Shown here piece after piece: positions 36,042 through 53,877 of a stretch of DNA of 64,000 nt. The DNA comes from Tragulus kanchil (lineage: Eukaryota > Chordata > Mammalia > Artiodactyla > Tragulidae). The stretch lies in contig JAIOJX010000032.1 of NCBI GenBank assembly GCA_022376925.1, positions 174,307,979 through 174,371,978 on the forward strand. The letters are read 5' to 3'. Under the pieces are notes generated by a model, which was not told the origin of the DNA, searched no databases, and was given only the letters and a program-made list of their open reading frames with translations. The stretch's first letter is position 1. Each line of letters begins with the position of its first letter. The position numbers and the translations under genes are program-made.

Positions 36042-38255
36042 CGGTCCTGGGGATCAGTGGTGCGCCCCATCTCTTGCCGGCCCGGCCACCCCAGGAGGCC
36101 ACTTCAGTCCTACTCCCCTCCATGGTGAAACCCTAGGGGTTGCATCGTCCAGGGCACCAGCGGGCAAAGAGCAGGATTTTTAATTTGAATTTAAGTGCAG
36201 TTATGCTTCTTCATTTGCATGCGTCATTAGCCACGTGACCCCTCATGAGAGCTGGGGTGCCCTCCCCGCCACACTGTGGCTCGCTCACAAAGTGCCCAGG
36301 CTCACGAGTATTTACGTGCATCGCCCATCCCAGGAGGCAGGGGCGGGAGGTGCGTGCTGCTAATTAAGATCTCCCCACCCACTTGCACGCAGACACCTCC
36401 TCCCCAGGGGATTATCTGGAGTGGGGAGGAGACATACAGACCCTGTTTTCAGTAGCGGCATGTGGGCTTCTGAACCCACTGGGTCCAGGACCGGGGCAGC
36501 CGTGGGGGAGGAGAGCCCCAGCCCGGGGCAGCGTCCAGACTGTTGGGGCCAGGACGGGGTATCCCCGCCTCCCGGGCCCGGGGCTGGCGGGAGGTAGCAG
36601 GGAGAGAGCAGGGACGGTGTGGCCACATCGTCCCAGGGCGCAGGCGGCGGGGCGGCTGGGCCTTCTGCCTGGCCCCCGAGGCTTCCTCTCGCCAGTCCAG
36701 GCGGGGGTGTGGCTGTAGGAGGCAGAGGCTCCTGGCCCCAGGCGTGGATGTTCTGCCTGCTGGGTTCAGACTGCAGTCTATGCGAGGTTTTGTAACTTCT
36801 TTTGTAACTGCAAATAATTGGATTTGGGATTTTTGCCTTTAAGTGGAGCTGGGGGTTGAATCCCCAGGAAGGCAGGGGCGCCCTGGGGGTGAGACCTCCC
36901 CCTGGTGGGGAAGTGGAGGGGTCTCTTTCTTGCTGGGCTGTTGGTAGAGCCCGGGCCAGGGAGGGTCAGTGGGCCTGGGGCTCTGATGCCTCCGCTTGAC
37001 CCACCCAGGCCGGGACTGTGCCCGAGGTCCCCTGGTGAGAGCCTGCCACACCGGGGGACCGCACGTCTCCCCGCTCTGTGCTGTTGGGTGACCTTGGCTC
37101 ACACTCCGTCCTCCCTAGGTCAAGGGACAGTCCTCAGCTGGGCGGCCGGTCCTGGGGATCAGTGGTGCGCCCATCTCTTGCCGGCCCGGCCACCCCAGGA
37201 GGCCACTTCAGTCCTACTCCCCTCCATGGTGAAACCCTAGGGGTTGCATCGTCCAGGGCACCAGCGGGCAAAGAGCAGGATTTTTAATTTGAATTTAAGT
37301 GCAGTTATGCTTCTTCATTTGCATGCGTCATTAGCCACGTGACCCCTCATGAGAGCTGGGGTGCCCTCCCCGCCACACTGTGGCTCGCTCACAAAGTGCC
37401 CAGGCTCACGAGTATTTACGTGCATCGCCCATCCCAGGAGGCAGGGGCGGGAGGTGCGTGCTGCTAATTAAGATCTCCCCACCCACTTGCACGCAGACAC
37501 CTCCTCCCCAGGGGATTATCTGGAGTGGGGAGGAGACATACAGACCCTGTTTTCAGTAGCGGCATGTGGGCTTCTGAACCCACTGGGTCCAGGACCGGGG
37601 CAGCCGTGGGGGAGGAGAGCCCCAGCCCGGGGCAGCGTCCAGACTGTTGGGGCCAGGACGGGGTATCCCCGCCTCCCGGGCCCGGGGCTGGCGGGAGGTA
37701 GCAGGGAGAGAGCAGGGACGGTGTGGCCACATCGTCCCAGGGCGCAGGCGGCGGGGCGGCTGGGCCTTCTGCCTGGCCCCCGAGGCTTCCTCTCGCCAGT
37801 CCAGGCGGGGGTGTGGCTGTAGGAGGCAGAGGCTCCTGGCCCCAGGCGTGGATGTTCTGCCTGCTGGGTTCAGACTGCAGTCTATGCGAGGTTTTGTAAC
37901 TTCTTTTGTAACTGCAAATAATTGGATTTGGGATTTTTGCCTTTAAGTGGAGCTGGGGGTTGAATCCCCAGGAAGGCAGGGGCGCCCTGGGGGTGAGACC
38001 TCCCCCTGGTGGGGAAGTGGAGGGGTCTCTTTCTTGCTGGGCTGTTGGTAGAGCCCGGGCCAGGGAGGGTCAGTGGGCCTGGGGCTCTGATGCCTCCGCT
38101 TGACCCACCCAGGCCGGGACTGTGCCCGAGGTCCCCTGGTGAGAGCCTGCCACACCGGGGGACCGCACGTCTCCCCGCTCTGTGCTGTTGGGTGACCTTG
38201 GCTCACACTCCGTCCTCCCTAGGTCAAGGGGACAGTCCTCAGCTGGGCGGCCGGT
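36042..38255 (+). repeat. Direct duplication 8: 36042-37150 and 37147-38255
   Basis: Offset 1104-1105, copies abut at gcggccggt. Within CCDC85C intron 2. Two single-base run-length differences noted. Confidence 0.95.
36178..36370. promoter_or_regulatory. Candidate non-coding regulatory element (octamer, E-box, TAATTA)
   Basis: ATTTGCAT octamer at 36213-36220, CACGTG at 36232-36237 and TAATTA at 36361-36366 in a repeat-free stretch of intron 2. Duplicated about 1104 bp on. Inferred from motifs; no conservation data. Confidence 0.25.
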
Positions 38256-39334
38256 GTCTGCCCCGGCCGGCGGGAGCCGGGTGGCTTCGTCGGGAGCGGC
38301 TGCCTGTCCGAGCTCGCTCTGACCGCCCTCGCTTCTGTCCTGCAGACCCGGGGCGCTGCTGTGTGTGCCTGAGGCCGGGGGTCCGCTGGGGCCCTGGGAG
38401 CGGAACCCAGGCGTTGAGGCTGGAGGTCCCATGGCAAACGGGGGCCTGGGTCAGGGGAGAGGGCAGAGGGGGTGCTGAGGAGCAGGAGGAGACCCCCGCC
38501 CGCCCACCGAGGCCGCTGCCGGTGTTTGTCCCCCCCGACCCGGCCTCCTCCCCCTAAGACTTCAGGTCACTCAACAGCCCGCTGGTGTGTGGGACTGACC
38601 GGTGGGACGTCCTGCTGACCTGCATCTGCCCAGCCGGGCCCCAAAGCGCCTTTGAAGGAGAAGAGGCTGTTGGGGTCAGAGATGCCCTCCCGGGGCCACA
38701 GTGACTCAGGGAACTCAAAAGACCAAGGCTTCTGCGTAGCTGGACCGGCGTGGTGTTGGGGTGCTGTGCTGGACTGAGTGGGGCCCCTGGGCCTTCCCCT
38801 TGTCTGGGTTCGGCCCCAGCTTCTGTGGCGGGGCAGGGGGTGTTACTTTGCCCCAAGGGAACCACCTAAGGCCAGATATATGCTTGTTCTGCACTCACTC
38901 ACTCGTTGGTTCTTTCCTCCCTCCCCTCCTCCTGAGCAAGCCTCGGGCTTTAGTTAGGAGTCCAGCCGCCCTGGCTCCTGTGGGCACCCAGGGCGAGGCC
39001 GGGCTCACGCCTGGGCGCTCCTGTCGGGTGGTGAATGCTCGTGGCCAAGGGTCAGAGCGCCTGCAGCTCACCCGGGAGCAGCCCGTGGGTGGAGGCAGGA
39101 GGACTTCCCCGGGATGTGAGCCCCCGGGCTGGAGAGGCCGCTCCCTAGGCCTCGTGGGACCCCACGTGCAGGAGGCTGGGGCAGAGGGTCGAGGACGGGG
39201 GGCGGGGACTCACCGTCACTCGCTCACCGGCTTCCTCAGCCGCTCCACAGACTTTATACAGCACACGGGGGAGAGCAAACCAAAGCCCGCTGGCGTGGGG
39301 AGAGGGCTGTCGGGGCTGCTGATGACGGTGGCAG

Positions 39335-39365
39335 TGAGGACAGACGCAGTGAGGACAGACGCAGT
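39335..39365. repeat. 15-bp x 2 tandem repeat
   Basis: agtgaggacagacgc twice in a row near the 3' end of CCDC85C intron 2. Confidence 0.8.
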
Positions 39366-39509
39366 GGGGGCGGGGAGGGGGAGGGCCTGGGCGGGGCCCC
39401 CAGGCAGGTGCCTGGAGCAGAGCGGACCACTGCCGGCCCTGGGGAGGGAGCCCCGCCGGACCGGGCTGGGGTGTCTCGTCCAGCAGAGAGGCAGCAGCCG
39501 AGGGCCTGA

Positions 39510-39818
<309 letters not shown>

Positions 39819-41616
39819 TGATTTCTGCCCGAGCTCTTCCAGGGCAAGGCTTGGGCTCCCGGCCCTTGGCCTCCACCCCTGACTCTTGGAGCCTTGTCAG
39901 GGCCCAGGGTGGTGGCGAGACGTGGAGGTCCGGCTTGAGATGCTGTTGCTGGCAGTGCAGAGGCCGTGAGGCCCAGCCGCCATCTCTCTCTCCAGCCTGC
40001 TCGCCTGTGTCACTCTCGGGGGCAGCAGGGAGAGGCTGCCCGGCTGGGTGGGGCTGTCCTACGTGGGTGTCGGGGTGGAGACTCCAGATTCTGTAACGGA
40101 GCTGGGGGGGAGCTGCCGTGGGCGCTGCAGGTCTCACCGGGAGGCCTCCGGGTCCTCCTGGGTTCTCTCCTGGGCTCGGACCTGCCCTGGGACGGCGGCC
40201 TGGGGCCAGCTCCCGGGACGGGCGTGGTCAGCTCCGCCGGCTCCCCGTGGATGAATGCGCCGTCACCCCCGGTGACGCCCGTGGGCGGCATACACACGGC
40301 TTCAGGGGTTGCCAGGGGCTGGAGGAGCGGCTGGGGGGAGAGGGAGGAGATGAAAATGTTCTGCTGGGCGACGGCGCAAACCTGGGAATGTGCAGAACCG
40401 CCTCCCCCGAAGCACCGTCTGGGGGCCCCGTGCTGTGTTTATTGAGCATCTGTTACATGTGGGGCTGCGCCTGGCCTCTCCCTACCCAGCAGCCAGGCAG
40501 CGAGGCGGGGACCTGGCTGTCCCCTCGGATCGGGAAAGAAACCGAGTTGGCCTGAGGTCACGGCACGGTGGGTCTGACTCTCCCCTAGGGTTCTGACGCC
40601 GCGGCCCGCCCCAGCCAGTGAGGGGGACCCCGGCGCGCCTCCCGGGACCACGCTGGCAGGAGCAGGTGGTGCCGCCGCTGGCTGCCGGCCGAGCGCTCTG
40701 CAGTTGCTCTCCGAGGCCTCGCACCTTCTCCGGGAATGTAGCTGCTGACGCTGTGCAGGCAGCCGAGCCTGCTGATGACAGATAATCCAAATATTTGTCC
40801 AGGAGCCCCGTGGCTGGATGCTTCCTGATGAAGGGCGCTGAGGAGCCCAGCTCTGGCCCCACGGGGCCGGCTCCCCAGGCCTTCAGACCCTCCGCCCCAG
40901 CCCATTCTGCTCGGCTTGGCTCAGGAATCCTCACCGCTGAGGGCGCTGGGCCTCGGCAGGCGGCACGCTGCAAAGTGCGGGCAGGCCTGGCTGGCTCCCG
41001 TGATGGGCCGGGCCTGTGGGACGTGAGCAGAGGGAGCGTGCCCTGCCCCAGGCTGAGCCTCGGAGCCTTTGGTGCTGCTTGGGCTGCCAGAGGGAGGGAG
41101 GCTTCTGGAAGGCTTCCTGGAGCAGGCCTTAGGAGGGGTTCCGAGGGCCTCTTTAGGCCGCCCTGCCTGCCAGAGTTTGTCAGCCTCCGGCTTCAGGGAA
41201 GGAAGCTGAGGCCCGCCAGGGTGGGGAGCCGTGGATCGGCAAGGTCGCACAGCTCGTGCGTGCCAGCAGCGGGCATGCTGGACCTGGAGGCCAGCGGCCA
41301 GCCCCAGCCCCAGGGAGGCTTTGGAGCAGGTTCCTGGGGCCAATGGAGAGGGTTGGGGTGTCTTACTGTGGGGGGCAAGCTGAGGCAGCCGTCGAGGGGC
41401 CAGAACTCAGGCGGAGGCTCACAGGAGAGGCTTGTGGGGTGTCTATGGGACACGAAGCCCCCTCTGGGCTCTGGAGGGCCCGGGTCCAGCCTGTGGTCCA
41501 CAAGGCGATGAAGCTTGTGCGGAGAGGCCTCTCGGGGCTCTGACGCTGCTGGGGGCCTTGTCTCTTCGGACCTGGGTGTGGGCTCGCCTTCCGTGAGGCT
41601 GGTCTAAGGGTCCCTC

Positions 41617-42075
41617 TCAGTGGATTTTCGCGTCTTCACAGATCTGTGCCATCATCACGCAAAGCATCTCCGTTGCCCCAGAAAGAAACCCCGTGCTCCC
41701 TAGCAGTCCCGCCCCACGCCCTCCTCCCAGCCCCTGGCAGCCCTCGTCTACTTTCTGCCTCTGTCTTTCCCTTTTCTGGATATGTCGTATAAATGGAATC
41801 CTAAGACATGTCATTCTTTGTCACCAGCTCCTTTCACTCAGCCCTGTTTTGGGGTTCCTCCCCACCGTAGCGGGTGTCAGAGCGTCACTCCTCCTCCTCG
41901 TCACATCGCATCCCATTGTGTGGGTACCCACATTTTGTGCCTCTGTTCTCAGTCGCTGGACATGGATCTGTTTCCATTTTCCCTTCTGTCGACCGTGCTG
42001 CTCCAAACACCCCTGGGCCGGCACATGCGTGGACGTCTGTGTTCAGTTTTCTGGGGTGTACACTCGTCTCCCCAC
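41617..42075. mobile_element. Old LINE-1-type fragment
   Basis: ctcccagcccctggcagccc tcgtctactttctgcctctg, tatgtcgtataaatggaatc and atcccattgtgtgggtaccc acattttgt resemble a common ancient L1 3' segment. Orientation not assigned. Confidence 0.6.
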
Positions 42076-42419
42076 TTTGGGCACTGGTCCTGGAGTCCCA
42101 CAGCCCCGGGCTGGAGGCTCGGCCACCTAAGCGGTTGGCCCTCAGGCACGCCTCGCAGCCCCCGCTGCCTCCTCTGTAAAGCGGGTGCACAGAAAGCACA
42201 GCGTCTGAGCAGAGCCGCAGCCAGTGCTCGGTGGGCTGCTCTGCTCCGAGAGGGCGCTGAGGAAGCTGGGGAGGCACCCTGGGCCTTCCAGGCCGTGGTC
42301 CTCCCGCGCCTTCTCAGGGCACCGACCAGGCTGAGCTGGGTTTGGGAAATGCCTCCAAGATCTCGGCCCCGACCAGTGGCCGGTGGCGGCTGTGCTCACA
42401 GGCCCTCGGGTGCGCACTT

Positions 42420-47877
<5,458 letters not shown>

Positions 47878-48251
47878 GGCTGCCCCTCTGGACGTGGACC
47901 GGCCCCGCCTGGGGCCCCCAGACACGGGCAGGCCCTCCTGCCTGGCCACCATCTCCTTTCTCCGTGGTGAATTGTACATAGGACGCCCCCTGCGTGGCCT
48001 GGCTGCCGGCAGTGCGGCCCCATCTCCTGCCTCTCACACACCAGCACACCGGGAAGGCTGCTGCCCCAGCCGAACGGCCTGGTCAGCCTTGTTCTTGCTC
48101 CGGGGCCCGGCTCTGGGCTCCGCCAGCGAGAGGGCGCCTCCTCAAGCCTCTGCTGCTGGCAGCCGCCTGCGCTGGACAGAGCTGCTGGCAGCTGGACTGA
48201 CCTGTGGGGCTCTGTCTGCCCAGCGTGGCCTGAGTGCCGCTTCCCTAAGCG

Positions 48252-50352
48252 CGGAGTCCCTCGAGTCATGGACGAGGACGCTCCCTGCTGGCTCTCCCTC
48301 CGGCCCGCAGGCCCGCCTCCCTGCCGCCAGCTGCTGCTTGGCCCGGACCCCTGGCTGCACACTCTGCACGTGCCCCTCGCCCTGTTCCAGGCTGTGCCCT
48401 TGTTGGGTCCCTCCTGCCCAGGGCCTGAGGCAGCTCCGTTTCTGTGCTTCATACAACGGGCCGTGGGGCATCTCTAGGCTGGGCCTCTCTGCGTGGGTGC
48501 GCCGGGGCCCCGGCTGCGCGGGCCGCCGGCCCTTTCCTGAGCCGCTGTGGCAGCTGCGTGGCCGCAGGTGGAGGGCTTCTGCCCTCCTTGGGAGGAGTTC
48601 CACTTGGCTCTGGCTTTCATGTTCCTGTGTGACCTTCAGCAAGGCCCTCAGCCTCTCTGTGGGGAGAGGAGAGCTCAGGGGTCCCAGGCCCTCAGCTCCA
48701 GTGGTGCTCGCTCACGGTGCGGGAGCGGGCGGGGTCCTCCTGCCGGAGGGGGCGGCGCGGGCCGAGGCCCCGGCCGAGTCCTGCAGCCTTGCTGCTTCTC
48801 AGTGGCGGTCACCCCCCTCCAGCGTCCGTGTTCTCCCCTGCAGAGGGGCAGCCTAGGGCGGCCCTGGCGGGGCTCTGGGAATCACGTAGGACCGTCAGTG
48901 TAAAACGACCGTGTATAAACTGGAAAGTGAGACATGTAATTTTCAGATTGGTGTGAGAGAAACGGGTCCAGAGGGGCGAGTGAGGGGTGCATGGCCCACG
49001 AGATCCCAGAGCCTGGAAGTGGCGACAGGCCTGAGCCCTGGCACCGCCCGGCCTCGTCTCTCCGGTGCCGCTGGCTTCGGCTCCTCGGCGGCGCTTTGAG
49101 CTCGCGCGGGGGCCGCCCGGGAGCCAGAGGCTGTCTCGGGATCGGGCCGGCCTCGTCGCTCCTCTCCCTGCGGTCCCGTCTGCCGTCAGCACCCTGGGGT
49201 AGACGGCCTCGAGAGCAGCCCGCGGGCTCACCGTGCCCGGGGAGTGCTGGGTGGCTGCTGCCGCCGGGTCAGGCACGGTCCTGTTGCCCGGGGCATCCCT
49301 AGCCGGAGTCCCTCGAGTCATGGACGAGGACGCTCCCTGCTGGCTCTCCCTCCGGCCCGCAGGCCCGCCTCCCTGCCGCCAGCTGCTGCTTGGCCCGGAC
49401 CCCTGGCTGCACACTCTGCACGTGCCCCTCGCCCTGTTCCAGGCTGTGCCCTTGTTGGGTCCCTCCTGCCCAGGGCCTGAGGCAGCTCCGTTTCTGTGCT
49501 TCATACAACGGGCCGTGGGGCATCTCTAGGCTGGGCCTCTCTGCGTGGGTGCGCCGGGGCCCCGGCTGCGCGGGCCGCCGGCCCTTTCCTGAGCCGCTGT
49601 GGCAGCTGCGTGGCCGCAGGTGGAGGGCTTCTGCCCTCCTTGGGAGGAGTTCCACTTGGCTCTGGCTTTCATGTTCCTGTGTGACCTTCAGCAAGGCCCT
49701 CAGCCTCTCTGTGGGGAGAGGAGAGCTCAGGGGTCCCAGGCCCTCAGCTCCAGTGGTGCTCGCTCACGGTGCGGGAGCGGGCGGGGTCCTCCTGCCGGCG
49801 GGGGCGGCGCGGGCCGGGGCCCCGGCCGAGTCCTGCAGCCTTGCTGCTTCTCAGTGGCGGTCACCCCCCTCCAGCGTCCGTGTTCTCCCCTGCAGAGGGG
49901 CAGCCTAGGGCGGCCCTGGCGGGGCTCTGGGAATCACGTAGGACCGTCAGTGTAAAACGACCGTGTATAAACTGGAAAGTGAGACATGTAATTTTCAGAT
50001 TGGTGTGAGAGAAACGGGTCCAGAGGGGCGAGTGAGGGGTGCATGGCCCACGAGATCCCAGAGCCTGGAAGTGGCGACAGGCCTGAGCCCTGGCACCGCC
50101 CGGCCTCGTCTCTCCGGTGCCGCTGGCTTCGGCTCCTCGGCGGCGCTTTGAGCTCGCGCGGGGGCCGCCCGGGAGCCAGAGGCTGTCTCGGGATCGGGCC
50201 GGCCTCGTCGCTCCTCTCCCTGCGGTCCCGTCTGCCGTCAGCACCCTGGGGTAGACGGCCTCGGGGGAAGCCCGCGGGCTCACCGTGCCCGGGGAGTGCT
50301 GGGTGGCTGCTGCCGCCGGGTCAGGCACGGTCCTGTTGCCCGGGGCATCCCT
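48252..50352 (+). repeat. Direct duplication 11: 48252-49300 and 49304-50352
   Basis: Offset 1052, the shortest of the set. Lies in the CCDC85C 3'UTR. A few single-base substitutions (for example gccggaggggg vs gccggcggggg). Confidence 0.95.
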
Positions 50353-51627
50353 GGAAGGAGCTGGTCTTGAGGTCAGAAGGTGAGCGCCCCGCCACTAGGG
50401 GTGCGCACTCTGCGAGCAGCGAGCGGGCCAGCAGACGTCCCTCCTGGGTCTCTTGGGCGGGAGCCGCATCCGAGAGCCAGTGTGTTAAGTTTGGGTCAGG
50501 CTGGCTTGGCCACCACTGAAAATAAGCAATAAGTCAGGCGTCCTGCTGTCAGCAGGTCTCCTGCACACGGACCCAGGGAAGAACAGCCTCAGAGGGGCCT
50601 CCCCTGTTGGAGGGAGGCGACCCTGTCCCCAGTGCCGCGGAGGCGTCCGGGCAGCGGGGGAGGCGTCTCAGCCGGAAGCAGCCTTCGGCCTGCCACGGAG
50701 GCGGCCCCGCCGCCCGGGCCGCCACCCGCTTCCTGCCCCGGCTGGGTCAAGCCGAGCCCGTGCTGCACGGGAGCCGCTTTCCAGGACAGAGCCACCCCTG
50801 CCTGTAACACCGTCTCTTACGTGGCTGTTGAAAAGCCTGCCCGGCCCACGGGCCTGGGGGGCACAGCTGCGGCAGGAACCCACGGCTGGGGGCAGGGTCC
50901 CAGGGACCAGCGCGGGGCCTGTGGGGGCACAGGGCGCCCCTCCTGCCACCCGAGCGCTCGCTCTGACCCCCGTGGCAGGGGGTGGGGGAGGTCACTGAAC
51001 CTGGTGTCCTTTCATGAAGGTCCCTTTCTGTCTCAAATGCTCTGCTCCTGGCCCCCGGCACGCCTGGGCTGGGACGCCCGTCCCCCCGTGACGGAGGTCA
51101 GCCAGCCTCGTCCCAGGCAGCTGGGCCCATCCCGGAATCGGGATCTGCTGAGCACACTGTTACCCAAAAGTTATCAGCCACACATCAGTATTTAAAGAGA
51201 AAAGTGACCTTTCATTTTTTTTTTCTTGGAAACTTGAGAGGAAACCATGCAGACTACTGACTTTTTTTTTTTTTTTTGGTAAAGAAACAAAGGAAATGCA
51301 TGACTGCAGGGAGGTAGAGGTGTATATTTTTCATAACGTGGGCGAAGTAGGATGTGTGCTGCTCTCGGGGCACGGGCGCAGCCTGGCTCCTGTCCCCAGG
51401 CCGGCAGCCGCGCTCCACCTTCCCTGGGACGCGACCCCTCCCTGGCTCTGGGCAGAGCCGCCAGCCCTGGACTCCCAGGCCCATTTCTACCTTCTGTTGA
51501 ACCACTCTTGACTTTGGGGAGAGACAAAGAAATAGAGCTTTTTGATAGTGTGGTAAAAACGTTGATCTGAACTATTTTAGTAAGAGTAACAGAGGAGACT
51601 GTGATAGTGTATACTTTGCGCTAGATA

Positions 51628-51633
51628 AATAAA
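51628..51633 (+). terminator. CCDC85C: CCDC85C polyadenylation signal AATAAA
   Basis: Canonical AATAAA in gataaataaagg, with a likely CA cleavage site about 10-12 nt downstream (51643-51644) and a GT-rich downstream element (tggtggctgctggtgctcg) at about 51654-51672. This is the only canonical signal seen between the stop codon and the convergent CCNK gene. Confidence 0.85.
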
Positions 51634-51644
51634 GGCTCCTTGCA

Positions 51645-51997
51645 AGCCTCCTGGTGGCTGCTGGTGCTCGTCTGTCTCTGGCCGTGGGCCCCGCAGGGTG
51701 GGGGGCTGCCTGCCGCTCCCCGGGCTCTAGTCACAGGCCAGGCGGGAGAGGGTCTCTGGTCTAAACCCGGGTCTAACCCAGGAGCCTGTCTATGGGGGAC
51801 AGGGGCAGGTCTACACCCGCTGGAAACTCCAGCGTCTCCTCCCAGGAAGGCCCACGCAGGCGCCCGATGCGGGGGCCAGGCCGTCTCCTGGGGAGCGCTC
51901 CTTCGGGCCCCAGGGAGAAGAGCTGCCTCCAGGCTGCAAAGCCAGGGGCTGCTGAGGCCTGGAGCCCCATTTTTTTGCCGGGAACAAAATGAGAGGG
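51645..51997. other. Intergenic gap between convergent CCDC85C and CCNK
   Basis: Roughly 350 bp between the two inferred cleavage sites. It is GC-rich on the CCDC85C side. No repeat, ORF homology or RNA gene was recognised. The downstream elements of both poly(A) sites must lie here. Confidence 0.75.
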
Positions 51998-52697
51998 GCC
52001 ATTTCAGAACTGATTTTATTTGGATAACTGACTGAAGGAGTCTCGTTTGTAACCAAGATGGAATTCACAGTATGGTGTTACATTCACACTTAAAAAATAT
52101 ATCTCTATGTATAGGAAATTTGCAAATTGATGTAAACATACATTACTTCCAAGTACATTTCTCCCTTTCTCCCTGGAGGAAAAAGAACAGCCATCCAGCA
52201 AGGCAACCCCTTCAAAGTAACTGAACACAGAGAAAATGTGGGTTCTCTCTCTAAATCAAAAAAGGTGGTTCACCTGGACGACGGGAGTCACAGGAGAGAA
52301 CACCAATGACGACAGCCTGACTTCTGAGGGAACTGGACTACTGAAAGCTAAGTTTCCAGGAAAAATAGGCACTAGTTTCTAGAAGGAAATCCTGCTCCTT
52401 AGGAAGCTGTTGAGCCAATGCGGCTGGCTGCCAGTCTCGCTCGTGTCGGGTAATCAGGGCAGGACTGGAGGGTGCAGGCTGAGACCACACCCGGCGCCGC
52501 CTGGGCTCCACTCAGAGTTGCTGTCCACTCTCGGGGTGCAGGACTGCCCCAACCGCATCTCGGGGGGCCTGTCCACTTCTTCCATACCGCAACTGTCTAG
52601 TAACGTTATACAAGGTACCCTGCTGCTTACCCACCTAAGACTACTTTTCAAGTTGATTAGAAAAACTTAGAAAAAAAACGAAAAGAAAGGCGTCGCG
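51998..52697 (-). other. CCNK: CCNK 3' untranslated region
   Basis: About 700 bp from the TAA at 52698-52700 to the poly(A) signal, AT-richer than the surroundings. Part of it (52370-52697) is repeated at 53562-53877, downstream of the other terminal-exon copy. That repeat lacks about 12 bases (a ctccttaggaag-like segment) present here. Confidence 0.75.
52015..52020 (-). terminator. CCNK: CCNK polyadenylation signal AATAAA
   Basis: TTTATT on the plus strand gives AATAAA on the minus strand, followed by sequence rich in T and GT (ttctgaaatggcccctctca then ttttgttc). Cleavage is probably near 51995-52002. It is the only canonical signal downstream of the CCNK stop codon in this window. Confidence 0.8.
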
Positions 52698-53305
52698 TTA
52701 TCTCATCCAGGCTGCGCGCCCCAGACCCCCGACAGGAGGCATGCCTGGTGGGGGGATGGGCGGGGCACTGGGGCTGTCCCCAGGGGCACCGCGGGAGGGG
52801 GTAGCTGGCGGGCGGCAGGCCCAGGCCTGGAGGAGGGTGAGGCGGGACTGCGTGGGTGGGGGCAGGCGAGGCGGGGTGGGAAATTGGGGTTGTAGGCGGG
52901 GAGGCGGCGGTAGCCGGAGTTGGGGAGGGATGGCAGGCGGCGGGAAGGAGGCCGGGGCGGGGCACGGGCGGCGGGGCGGGTTGGGCGGGTAGACGTGGGG
53001 GTGGTAGGGCAGGTGGGCCGGCGGGCCGTAGGCGGGGGGCAGGGCCCCGTAGGAGGGGCCCTCGGTCTTCATCAGGGACTGGAGGCTCTGGTAGCCCTCG
53101 CCCGACATGTAGGAGCTGCTGGTGGACATCCCTGTGATGTAGCTGGAGGGCGGCGGGGGCGGCGGCCGGTGCGGCAGGGGCGGCGGCTGGTGCACGGGGG
53201 CCGGGTGGGCCGGCGGAGGGATCTGGACTTTGGGGAGGTCACTGGCTTCCACAGGGCCTGGCGGCTCAGCCTCGCCCAAGGCGGCTGCGAGGGGCGGCTT
53301 CCGGT
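52698..53305 (-). CDS. CCNK: CCNK terminal coding exon, distal copy with homopolymer contractions
   Basis: A 608-bp exon copy with acceptor ctcctctgcag and ending in TAA (52698-52700). It starts [20 protein letters not shown] and stays in the expected frame through [20 protein letters not shown]. Then several C-run lengths are shorter than in the copy at 53878-54493, turning the [15 protein letters not shown] region into [14 protein letters not shown] and scrambling the following Pro-rich part. The net change restores the normal C-terminus [15 protein letters not shown]. It is 8 bp shorter than the other copy. It is probably the same exon represented by lower-quality sequence. Confidence 0.6.
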
Positions 53306-53877
53306 CTGCAGAGGAGACGCTGGTCACTCACTCCCAGCCCTTGGGAGGCGGGGGCCATGACCCGGGGCCCCCCTGGGGTCACAGCACTGGGCTGTCCTCC
53401 CAGAGCAGCAGGCAACCCGTGGCCAGACAGCGCAGCCTGTGCGCCCTGAGGCCCGGGGCTGGTTTCCTGTCACACAAGCGTCCACCTTGCCGCCAGCCAC
53501 GCTGGGGTCCCTCCCTTGGTCCCGAGCACAGGAGCCCGGCCGCCTCGCGGTGCAGGAGCCTCACTAGTTTCTAGAAGGAAATCCTGATGTTGAGCCAATG
53601 CGGCTGGCTGCCAGTCTCGCTCGTGTCGGGTAATCAGGGCAGGACTGGAGGGTGCAGGCTGAGACCACACCCGGCGCCGCCTGGGCTCCACTCAGAGTTG
53701 CTGTCCACTCTCGGGGTGCAGGACTGCCCCAACCGCATCTCGGGGGGCCTGTCCACTTCTTCCATACCGCAACTGTCTAGTAACGTTATACAAGGTACCC
53801 TGCTGCTTACCCACCTAAGACTACTTTTCAAGTTGATTAGAAAAACTTAGAAAAAAAACGAAAAGAAAGGCGTCGCG

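Larger units (their letters stand above)
47878..51644 (+). other. CCDC85C: CCDC85C 3' untranslated region
   Basis: Continuous sequence from the stop codon to the AATAAA at 51628, with no splice pair needed. It contains a ~1.05-kb direct duplication (48252-49300 and 49304-50352) which, if artefactual, inflates the UTR from about 2.7 to 3.8 kb. Two poly-T tracts (about 51216-51225 and 51262-51278) and an AT-rich end precede the poly(A) signal. No earlier AATAAA was seen. Confidence 0.8.
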
